A DNA stretch of 64,000 bases, taken from NCBI GenBank assembly GCA_018907035.1, contig JACCIC010000029.1:2514001-2578000 (forward strand), given 5' to 3'. The notes beneath the pieces are model-generated. The model ran no database searches, had not been told where the DNA came from, and saw only the letters and a list, made by a program, of their open reading frames with translations. Position 1 is the first letter of the stretch. Each line of letters begins with the position of its first letter. This DNA comes from Sycobia sp. Sy_11 (taxonomy: Eukaryota; Arthropoda; Insecta; Hymenoptera; Epichrysomallidae). The position numbers were made by a program, and so were the translations under genes. Below, in pieces: positions 55,729-64,000 of the stretch.

Positions 55729-57146
55729 TACGAGGTCAGGCAATTATGTAATGTAACTAATTTTATCGGTTTGTGATAACACTTCGAACTTGTAACTCCG
55801 TTCAGTGTTTTCTAACAACGCACGAGTACTACATGTCACGAAAATAGAACAGAGAAATTTACAGTAACGGTGCGCGATAAAATTTTGTGCGAGACTCGAC
55901 AAAACCGCGACAGGAATAAAACGTGCTTAAAGTATACGGTAGTGATGCCCTGCGTCGCAGTAAGATGCTTGGGTGGCATGCCGATTTTAAAAAAGGCCGT
56001 GAAAACGTTAAAGACGAGGCGCGGGGCGAAAGACCAATTCAAGTGCGAACCAACGCGAATGCGCAGCGCGGCGACCAATCATTCGAATGTTGGTTGACGA
56101 GTTGAGTATGAACCAGGAAATAGTTACAAAGATTGTAACCGAAGATTTCGCCATGAAAAAGGTGTGCGCGAAGATGGTACCGAAGAACCTTTCAGATGAG
56201 CAGAAAGCCTACCGAATATACATCGCTCAAGATTGTTTCGAGCAGACTGAAAGTGATCCTACTATTTATTTGTGCTTATGTCGACTGTATTTATAGAAAT
56301 TAATAAATATTTATTAATCCTACAGTCCAGTGAAATAAATTAAAATACAACATAATAACAATATGTATTAACATTCATATAAATTATATTGATAGTATTA
56401 TCTATTAATTTTAATTTATTTAATTGGACTGTAAGACCAATATAAATATTTATTAATTTGACCCTACTCATCTCGATCGAGTGATTACTGGTGATGAAAT
56501 TTGGTTCTTGCAATATGACCCTGAAACTAAACGACAAAGCCAACAGTAGCTGTCCTCTGGACCGCCAAGGCCACAAAGGCGAGAATAGGCAATTCCAAAT
56601 TGAAAACCATATTTATTTCCTTCTTCGACAGCAAAGGGCTAGTTCACAAAGAGTTTGTACCACCTGGCTATACCGAAAATTCAAGAAATATTCTACCACA
56701 AAGTGCTCAAAAAATTACGAAAAAGTTTGCTTAGAGTGTGACCAGAGATCGCGAAGACTTGGGTTCTGCAATACGGCAATGCTTCCTCTTGAAGTGCGTT
56801 CAATGTCTCTTAGTTTGTGGCATCTAAAGGCATCACAACGTTACCACAACCGCCTTATGCAGAAGACATGTCACACTGCAACTTTTTCTTCTTCTCCCAT
56901 TTGAAAAAATTCGTCAAAGGTCGATATTTTGACTCGATTGAAGACACCCAAGAATCTGTGACGAGGGTACTCGGAGAGGTCCTATAAGAAGTATTCCAGA
57001 ATTGTTGCAAAAACTGGAAAATTCGCTGGAATGAATGTATAAATACGGGAGGGAACTACTTTGAAGAGGATCGCAGCGATGTACCTTAATTTTAAATAGA
57101 CTCGACTATTTAGTTTGTTCGCATTACTTAATTGTCTCACCTCGTA
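55729..57146 (+). mobile_element. Second mariner family, defective, with nested foldback
   Basis: Inverted ends TACGAGGTCAGGCAATTATG (left) and, inverted, TACGAGGTGAGACAATTAAG (right) are flanked by TA. The inside encodes mariner fragments in several frames: CWLTSELSMNQEIVTKIVTE, VCAKMVPKNL, RVITGDEIWFLQYDPETKRQ with the first catalytic Asp, a second-Asp region decayed to YGNASS, and LPQPPYAEDMSHCNFFFF. A 170-base foldback interrupts it at 56287-56457. Without the insert its size is about 1.25 kb. Confidence 0.85.
56287..56457. repeat. Foldback of inverted PLE terminal motifs inserted in mariner
   Basis: AAATATTTATTAATCCTACA on the left and TTGGACTGTAAGACCAATAT, then AAATATTTATTAATTTG, on the right form a long imperfect inverted repeat (about 55 bases per arm, including AAATAAATTAAAAT / ATTTTAATTTATTT). 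Both arms match the last ~50 bases of the PLE terminal repeat. Confidence 0.78.
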
Positions 57147-57388
57147 TATATAGAAACACGAGAATGCGTGGATAACTATCTGCATATGAGTGCTGTTCAA
57201 GTAAGCAAAAAAAATCTTTGAAACTGCAAAAGTGTGTTAGAATTACTGCATATATATGCCCAACAAAAATATTTAATAAATCTCCTTTTACTTCACTGCT
57301 GCTTTTATAAAATTCATATTCCAATGAATGTTCAGGATACTTATTATTAATTTTTAGATTATCTTTTATTTTTTACGTTGCTTAAGTC

Positions 57389-58670
57389 CGAGGGTGGATT
57401 GATAAATTTCCGGCCTGACCAAGAAATACAACGTTTTTAAGAATTTTTTTTTATTTCTCAACATAATCTCCTCCAAAGCTGATACATTTCTCATAGCGGT
57501 GTTTTAGTCTAGTAATGCCGAATCTATAGACTGATTCGTCAAGCTCCTCAAAATACCCATTTGCAGCTTCGATTACTTCTTCGTTGTCCGCAAATCTCTT
57601 ACCGCCAAGCCATTTTTTGAGGTTAGGAAACAGATAATAGTCACTCGGGACTAGGTCTGGAGAGTAGGGAGGGTGCGGTATCAATTCAAACTTCAGATCG
57701 TTGATTTTAGCCATCGCAACGATTCACGTGTGCGTTGATGCGTTATCGTGATGAAACAAGATTTTTTCTTCCCCAAATGAGGTCGGTTAATTTTCACTAC
57801 GTGGCTCAAACGTTGCAATAAGTCTGCGTAGTATTGACCAGTGATATTTTTACCCTTTTCAAGGTAATCAATGTATATAATACCTCATGCATTCCAAAAA
57901 ACAGTAGCCATAACCTTGTTCACCGAAAAAATTGTTTTTGCCTTCTTTGGAGTTGGTTCCCCTGGTCCAATCCACTGTTTAGATTGTTTTTTAGTTTCAG
58001 GAGTGTAGTAGTGGACTCATGTTTCGTCAACGGTTACGAATCGACGCAAAAATTCGCTTGGTTTACGCTTATACAACGCCAAATTGGCGGTAAAAATGTT
58101 CTTTCGAATTAATTTTTGATCGACTGTTAGCAAATAGGGCACCCATCTTGCACAGAGCTTTTCCATATACAGATGTTGGCGTAAAATATTTTGTACACGT
58201 TCATATGACGTTTTACAGGTCTCAGCAATCTCACGCACTTTAAATCTGCAGTCTTTCAGCACTATTTGATGGATGTTTTAGTTCATATCTGGAGTTGTGA
58301 CCTCAATGGGGCGTCCTGAGCAAGGCTCATCAGATGTGCTCATATAACACTTTTTAAACTCGGAAACCCACTGCTTAATGGTTTATTATGATGGGGACGA
58401 TGTCCTCAGTGTTGAGTCCATCTCTTCTTTAATTTCCTTCGGCGTTAACCCCTTCAAATAAAGGTATTTGATGACAGCACGATTTTCCAGCTTTTTCATT
58501 TTTAGGAAAAAACAGAGGCGTCTTGTTCAGCGTGCACTCAAATCTAAACTAACATGACGATCGGACTGAAACTATAGCTACAAGCTATCTAAAAATGGTA
58601 CTATAGAACGCCACCTCAAGGTAGTGGCGGCATCTCTTGATCAGGTCGGAAACTTATCAATCCACTCTCG
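57389..58670 (-). mobile_element. Himar1-like (irritans-type) mariner, defective
   Basis: The ends are CGAGGGTGGATTGATAAATT and, inverted from the other side, CGAGAGTGGATTGATAAGTT, with repeats of about 35 bases. The right end is followed by TA (58671-58672). The left end is preceded by CTTAAGTC without a TA. The minus strand carries a decayed transposase gene that spans most of the element. Both flanks also show GCTTAAG, perhaps by chance. Confidence 0.88.
57448..58502 (-). pseudogene. Himar1-like transposase (stops)
   Basis: N-terminal pieces (KKLENRAVIKYLYLKGL, then KEIKEEMDS) lead to REIAETCKTSYERVQNILRQ and KLCARWVPYLLTVDQK. The first catalytic Asp is in FVTVDET, where the following Trp codon has become TGA. 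The second is in LFHHDNASTHT and the third in LVPSDYYLF (PPYSPDLVPSD), so the DD34D residues all survive. It ends HRYEKCISFGGDYVEK. The full frame is broken by at least four stops. Members of this group bind their TIRs and integrate at TA. Confidence 0.88.
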
Positions 58671-59250
58671 TATGCTTAAGATAATTCATCGATATAAGCA
58701 ATATAATAAGCTGCCAACTTTGTTTTAAAATATTATTATAAACTAAAATATAGGATATTAAATTTATAGGATAAGATTCAATTATATTTATTTGTATAAG
58801 ATACAACATAAAATTTTCAATATATATTTATGAAATTGTATTGGTTTTACTTTTCAGTTAAATTAGTTAGTTAGCCATGATATTAAGTTGACATCTTCAA
58901 AAACTTTATGTGATTATTTATACAATGTATGCCACCAGTAGGATTGCTCTATGCTAATTATATACAATACATAACTAATATCATGTACTTATTTTCTTTT
59001 TGCTATGCATTTTCGCCTATACTTCAGTTTGCTACGATTATTGATCATAACACAACTTTAAATAATTAAATTTAATCAATAATTTATAGATTTTATATTT
59101 TATGTTTAAAAAATTATAGTACATTGTATATAAAATGTTTTGTAATTTACACATAGAGGCTACCAATTTATTATCTATGGAGTAATGCAGACATATATAA
59201 ATATCCTATTATTTTCAAGACAATATTTTAATCAACTTCTTTAATTCCAG

Positions 59251-59516
59251 TAAAATTAAATGATTTAAAAACTAAAGCTACACCTGAATTATTATCGACC
59301 GTATATCGCAAGGATGATAACATTTGTTTTTATGGTACCTGTTATTACTGCTCTCTTAATGATTCAGTCTGTGGAAATAAAGATATCTTAGAAGGCACGG
59401 TAATTCTTTGGCTACCATCACAATGGAAAATTCTTAAACATAATAATCCTTGGCAAAGAACATATTCAAAATATCGTACTGCTACATGGGAAATAGATAT
59501 GAATTATTGTATTAAG
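59251..59516 (+). CDS. FAM20B: FAM20B-like kinase, exon C
   Basis: The acceptor TTAATTCCAG (59241-59250) and donor GTAATG (59517) bound an exon of 266 bases encoding residues 217-305, phase 1 in and phase 0 out. ATPELLSTVY, then NICFYGTCYYCSLNDSVCGN with the conserved Cys pattern, EGTVILWLPSQWKI, HNNPWQRTYSKY and WEIDMNYC are diagnostic of FAM20 kinases. The joint with exon B (VIRK-LKLND) aligns without gap to the family. The next expected block, with the catalytic NADRHHY and DN(A/G) motifs (about 100 residues), is not found before base 64000. No stop or frameshift lies in the exon. Confidence 0.9.
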
Positions 59517-61003
59517 GTAATGAGACAATAGTAAAATAAAGCAATAATTTTAGAATAAAAAACTGACCTAGAGATCGTAATAAAGTAATTTTCGAAAAAG
59601 AATTTTCAAAAATACTACATAGTTATAAATATGTAAGAAAATTAATGATGCTATTGTAACTAATTTAACTTCATCCTAATAAATTATTATTTAGTCTTGT
59701 AAGTTTTTTATAAAATTCATAACCAGTAACATATACAAACTTGTTATAATATATTTTCTATATTCCTAATCGCTATTATGTTTAGCCATTAGTATCTTTT
59801 TTGATGAGATTATTCTTAGATACAATTAATTGGATTTTTCACATACAGAAGAGTAAGCTCTCCATTGAAAATTGAATCCCAATATTTGCTTAAAAATGTG
59901 ATTAACATTATAAATATTCAAATTATTATTCAATAAAGCTTTAGTTTCCTTTGCGTAGTGTATTTGATTAAAATTTTAATTTTTGTCAAAGTGATGACTG
60001 ATTTGTCCAATAACTTACGTTTAAAATCTTTCCATGAATTGAAAACTGTGTCAAAGCTGATGTGTAAGGAGGAAACTAAACTAAACGAAAAATAAAGAAG
60101 CTTTGAGAAGGAGGAAAAATAACAGTAACTAGGTGTTATGAAAGAAGAAACATAAATGGGGCAAGAAAGTAAAAATGCACAAGCCCAACAAAAGAATATT
60201 TAATGGACAATGAGAAAACAAAACGTACGTATTGATGCAATAGTCATCCAATAAATACAGAAAAATTCCTATCCACATGCCGTTAACTATCCAAGAATTT
60301 CTACCTACTGAGGCGCAGGTGGAAGACCCATCAGGTGTAAGGAAACAGGGTAGGTATTGATTAAACTTTAAAACACCAAATGATAGTATCTTAGAGTTCT
60401 TATTGAAGTGCTATAGAGAGCGAAAAATCAGAAATATGATTTGTTATCCAATAGAAGAAGAGGAGTTTGAAGTTTTTAAAAATACTTTTCTTTAATTGTT
60501 ATACATCTTTGATCCTTTATGTATGTTTTTCTGGTTGAATTCGAAGAAGATAGCTATTCATAGATGAGAATTCGTGAACAGAATCAAAAGGTCAGATCAG
60601 TTAATATCTCCTATTATAGGAGATTATGGTATGTACGGCGCTTCACGCTACAATGGTTAAGACATCGTTGATGCGCTTAACGGCATTACTAATGTTCTGC
60701 TTATTTATGTTATTGGAGTAATCTCTAATCTTAGAGACAGGACATATGCCTGGGTCCGTTTATTGTCCGAAAATCTGAGCATCAAGTATCACTGCATTGT
60801 CAATCACGTAGAGTAGATAAAAATTGCAAATCCCCTCGATCATATAGAAATATGACTCTACCGTCAATTCAGCGAATGGATTGTACAAGGGCGAGAGAGG
60901 AGGGATAAATATTTATTAGTAATTTTACATACAAAATGACATATAATAATGTACAAAATATCAATAATAAAGTGATACATTATAAATATGTGTGTATAAA
61001 ACG
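59517..61003. other. Downstream intron sequence, no recognisable gene
   Basis: It is AT-rich to 60100. From 60540 to 60870 there are short frames I cannot assign. The expected next FAM20B exon is not here. Confidence 0.5.
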
Positions 61004-62122
61004 TCGTTCAATAATTCCCGACACTAACAACGAAAACAACTTTTTTTCAAAAATCATTTTTATTCATCAATATAATCTCCTTTTCGAGTGATACAATCCT
61101 TCTAACGCCTTTACAACTTTTCTATACCATGTTTATAAAAGGATTGATCCTTTGCTTTAGGATTCAGTGAAGGGAATAATAACATTCGAGCCAAATTTTC
61201 TTCCCTGGAGCATATTTCTGAGATCAGAAAAGAGCCAGTAGTCGCTGGAGGTTAAATCTGGCGAATACGGGAGGTGAGAAAACAAATTATAGCGCAACTC
61301 GTTCGATTTTGCTATTGTTTCCATGGATTTGTGGCATGGTGCGTTGTCTCAGTGAAAAAGGATTCTTTTCTGCTTCATGTGCGGTCGATTTGCTGCGATT
61401 TCCTCCTGCAAACGTACAAATAAGTCAATATAATAATCACTGTTGATCGATTTACTATTTTTCCAGGTAGTTAATGAAAATCACGACATATGTATCTCAA
61501 AAAAGTGACGCCATGATTTTGCCAACAGACTGTGCGTTTTTGGATACTTTAGGCGGCTTTTACCAGCCACGCGCCACTCAGATAATTACAGATTCGCCTC
61601 CGGAGTAACATGTATCCATATTTCATTCATGGTCACGTGTCGATGCAGGAAATCTTTTTTATTACCAATAAATAGCGATAAACAGCTCTCTGAATCGTCG
61701 ACTTATAGTTATTTTTGTTCCACTGAAAATAATCACGGCACCCACTTCCAAGAAACCTTTTTCATGCTCAATTTTTCAAGAACGATTCTAAATATGCTCG
61801 AAGATGATATCTGTGTTATTTCTGCAATCTCGCGAACCTTTATTTTGCGAAATTTCATTACGATTTTTAACACTTCATTCATATTTTCGGTGTAACAGCT
61901 TCCAATGGCCTACCCGAACGTTCTGCCACTTACCCCACTTTTCTCAATTTTGTCAAACAAATTACAAAGTGACTTTACTGTAACATCGATAACTGCCGTT
62001 TCTGGTCCGAGCGATGTGACATTTTTAAAAGTTTCCTGTAAAGGTTCGTATTCTAGGGAAACGTCTGCAGTTTGGTACTACTAGCAGCATCTCTGGTAGT
62101 CTCAGAACTTCTTGCTCGTCTT
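61004..62122 (-). mobile_element. Another irritans-type mariner, defective
   Basis: The ends TCAATAATTCCCGACACTA (near 61008-61026) and, inverted, CAAGAAGTTCTGAGACTA (near 62113-62096) are diverged terminal repeats. The minus strand encodes transposase pieces with several stops. It differs from the 57.4 kb element in ends and sequence, so it is a separate family or an older branch. Confidence 0.75.
61060..61890 (-). pseudogene. Irritans-type mariner transposase (stops, first Asp lost)
   Basis: Frames give NENMNEVLKIVMKFRKIKVR and EIAEITQISSSSIFRIVLEK in the DNA-binding domain and SWKWVP in the linker. HRHVTMNEIWIHVTPEANL follows, where the first catalytic Asp is Asn. Then come SINSDYYIDLFVRLQEEIAA, NRPHMKQKRILFH, DNAPCHKSMETIAKSNELRY with the second Asp, and LPYSPDLTSSDYWLFSDLRN with the third. 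The C-terminus is short and frameshifted. Stops at several positions confirm a pseudogene. Confidence 0.8.
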
Positions 62123-62341
62123 GTTATATATATTGTAACCACTACACTAGCACACGGCTACTCTTACTTTTACTTACTTGGTATGCTGCTCAGCTGCACT
62201 CATGAATGTTAAAAGGGGAAAGGGAGCGATAGACAGTACAATATTTATATCAATTATGTCAAACATTTATTACAACAATAATTTATATAGTACACGCGCG
62301 GTGAATATTAAAAAAACTAATTACATTCTATGTACATAGAC

Positions 62342-62929
62342 TTAATCCCGACTGGTTCTATCGTGGGGCGTCTTAGATACATACGGGATAGATACATTGA
62401 TCTGCGGGGCTCTCGGCTCCGGGCGACTGCAGTCCGGGAGGCACGTGATAGACTTTGCGGCGGTTACGAAGAGCGGCTGCGCGTCAGTTGTGTCGCGCTG
62501 TGTATGCCCCCAAGATGACGGCGCGTCTTTGCTCCTCGCGCTGCTGATGGCTGTTGCCGTGGCTTGGGGACGATCCCCATCATCTGGGGCTCTCAAGGTG
62601 TACACAGAAAATATACTAGCTGCCTTTAGCCTTCGCCTCCTTCGTCGCCCTTCTTCTTGCAGCTCGTCAGTGGTATTCGGCACGAGCGGTTGCGAAAGTG
62701 GTCTAATCATCTCGGCAGTTCGACCTAAAGTCTCTTCGCGTCGCGTGTTAGCATCGCGTCGCTGTAGTGCGCGTTCGATATCGATATATCGGGCTACTCG
62801 CCATATTCGACCATCGAAAACAACTGTTATGATATATATGATCAAAAAATAAAAACTCAATATAAAACCATATAAATGCCAAGATAAATGCCACAAAGCT
62901 ACATAGTAAATCAATCTTTTCAATATCAT
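62342..62929 (-). CDS. Unassigned 195-codon ORF with N-terminal hydrophobic segment
   Basis: The frame starts at an ATG at 62929. About residues 18-37 (LYGFILSFYFLIIYIITVVF) could span a membrane. The rest is strongly basic (RVARYIDIERALQRRDANTR, a run of RRRRRR) and then Ser/Thr/Pro-rich. It lies in a GC-rich island (62340-62790). An AATAAATG follows about 80 bases downstream on the same strand, and the strand then reaches TGGTTACA near 62133, like an LTR end. I do not recognise the family. It may be the end of a retroelement ORF or non-coding. Confidence 0.25.
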   Translation of the reverse strand: MILKRLIYYVALWHLSWHLYGFILSFYFLIIYIITVVFDGRIWRVARYIDIERALQRRDANTRREETLGRTAEMIRPLSQPLVPNTTDELQEEGRRRRRRLKAASIFSVYTLRAPDDGDRPQATATAISSARSKDAPSSWGHTQRDTTDAQPLFVTAAKSITCLPDCSRPEPRAPQINVSIPYVSKTPHDRTSRD

Positions 62930-63759
62930 GCGTAGAAACGCAGGTAACGAATGAACATAGGGAACATAAATTAATCAGTAATCAAATGATGTAAATTAAT
63001 AATATATTAATATCACAATTATCAGTATAATAGCTAAAATAAAATACATTTGCATCCACTAATCGATTTTCTGTAGTCATGCGTTCCATAATATACACTT
63101 ATGTCAAATTTCTCTACTCCTCTTATTAATAACCTCAATCTACAGAAGAAAGATTACGAATTTCTAGTAAGACGTTATTCCAGAATTGTGTAATTTGTAC
63201 TGAAAATCCGCTTATTAGTTTCAGTTTACATGTAGAGAGCAGCGTGTTCTTTATTTGTCTTAATCCTACGGATCTGCTCAGGATTATACTTGAAGAAGAG
63301 GCACTCTAAATTTCCTGTGAAATGTGTACCTTTGACTTTGTATATTATAATCGCAATAAAATAGTGCCTCTGAGAGTGTATGCGCAGCCAGCTGAGAAAT
63401 GTTCATAAGTAAGTGACATGATCATCAGGTCTAAGGCCTTTAACATATACATATATAAAGCCCTTAACATCATACACAGGAATTCTGGAACTCTTCCAAT
63501 CTGTTTCTCATTTCAAAAAAAGGATCAATCGGAAGTATAATAACTATTGATCTTTCAAAAGAAGCGTCAATCAGAAACCTAATAATGAACCAGACACTGG
63601 TTAAAATGATACGACTATAAACGTTTTTATTACACTTTTTAGTTACTACATCTACAGATGGCTTTCATATGAAGATTAAATCTAATACAACATCAAGACT
63701 AACTATCGCATTCAAAAAAGAGGGAAAAAGAATTAGCGAGCTAGTGAAAGAGAGAGAAG
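62930..63759. other. Unassigned AT-rich sequence
   Basis: I see no gene or known repeat here. Confidence 0.5.
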
Positions 63760-64000
63760 CCTAAGAGCGTGTCAGAAATATAAGACTGCAGCTCTGGAGT
63801 TAAGCAGACGTGATTTGGAATCCACCAAATATTCTTTAGGTAATGAATCGACAATAAGGACTCGATCATATGTAAATACCATTGTCCATACTACAGTATT
63901 ATTGCATCTCGCAACTGATTCCTGAGGTAGTTATCGGAGTATTTATTCCATGACAATGTTGAAGAGGACCGGAGACAGCTCTTTCTGATATCGCCATCGT
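63760..64000 (-). pseudogene. Non-LTR reverse transcriptase fragment at window edge
   Basis: On the minus strand, 63947-63994 reads RYQKELSPVLFNIVME, the conserved Q-x(3)-LSPxLFN region of LINE reverse transcriptases, followed by a stop. Farther on, MVFTYDRVLIVDSLPKEYLV (about 63835-63895) sits where the catalytic Y-x-DD block is expected, with a changed Asp pair. The rest of the element lies beyond the window. The clade cannot be named from this little. Confidence 0.6.

Larger units (their letters stand above)
19446..59250 (+). other. Giant intron (39,805 bp) of the FAM20B-like gene
   Basis: The donor GTATGG at 19446 and the acceptor TTAATTCCAG ending at 59250 join exons in phase 1 and restore an uninterrupted match to the FAM20B family across the joint. 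Between them lie at least five mariner copies, two main Penelope units plus scattered terminal repeats, four Gypsy elements or fragments, an R1 LINE and several hairpin elements. Most run antisense to the gene or are broken. Confidence 0.8.

Noticed and set aside
57382..58679. GCTTAAG on both sides of the Himar1-like element as a 7-base target duplication
   Set aside because: Mariner duplicates TA only, and CTTAAG is itself a palindrome, so the match is weak evidence. An extended terminal repeat or chance is more likely.
62397..62852. 151-codon + strand ORF in the GC island
   Set aside because: It lies antisense to the 195-codon frame in GC-rich DNA, where long chance frames are common, and shows no domain.

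Overview
This 64 kb window is eukaryotic and almost certainly from an insect. It is AT-rich, with spliced exons (GT..AG), mariner elements on TA targets, several Ty3/Gypsy LTR retrotransposons, an R1-type LINE and Penelope-like elements. The mix suggests a hymenopteran, perhaps an ant, but that is inference. There are no bacterial operons, rRNA genes, convincing tRNA genes or CRISPR arrays.

The one host gene I can support is a FAM20-family secretory-pathway kinase closest to FAM20B (glycosaminoglycan xylosylkinase), on the + strand. Exons lie at 18718-19065, 19145-19445 and 59251-59516. They join in matching phases and give about 305 residues. The last two are separated by an intron of 39,805 bp that is largely a transposon graveyard. 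The C-terminal exons with the catalytic Asp motifs were not found and should lie beyond base 64000.

Layout. 1-1010: end of a Penelope-like element (PLE), its terminal repeat, and a module found again at 26.0-26.7 kb. 1234-14148: a ~12.9 kb Ty3/Gypsy element with stem-loop-rich LTRs, a very long leader, decayed gag, protease, RNase H and integrase, and an unusual long 3' ORF. It has lost its reverse transcriptase domain and part of the integrase core, and carries an intact Mos1-like mariner (8226-9511). 14.1-18.7 kb: intergenic and low-complexity DNA. 18.7-19.4 kb: first two FAM20B-like exons. 19.4-59.25 kb: the giant intron. In order it holds a mariner relic (23.4-24.3), PLE terminal repeats, an inverted PLE unit (28.4-30.4), a Gypsy relic (31.1-32.6), mariner copy 2 (32.8-33.9), an R1 LINE (34.1-36.96), a Gypsy pol fragment (37.3-38.96), a near full-length PLE with a hammerhead ribozyme (40.2-43.4), the 5' end of another LTR element (43.9-45.36), a hairpin element, mariner copy 3 (46.4-47.7), an errantivirus-like Gypsy (51.2-54.9) and two more mariner families (55.7-58.7). 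59.25-64 kb: exon C, another mariner (61.0-62.1), an unexplained 195-codon ORF and the edge of a LINE reverse transcriptase.

The only intact transposon gene is the 345-residue mariner transposase at 8398-9435, whose catalytic Asp residues fall at the same positions as in Mos1. Its relatives at 32.8 and 46.4 kb are nearly identical but broken, which suggests recent activity. The most notable non-coding signal is a compact type I hammerhead ribozyme in the PLE terminal repeat (40550-40589, minus strand), with decayed counterparts near 266-300 and 30117-30146.
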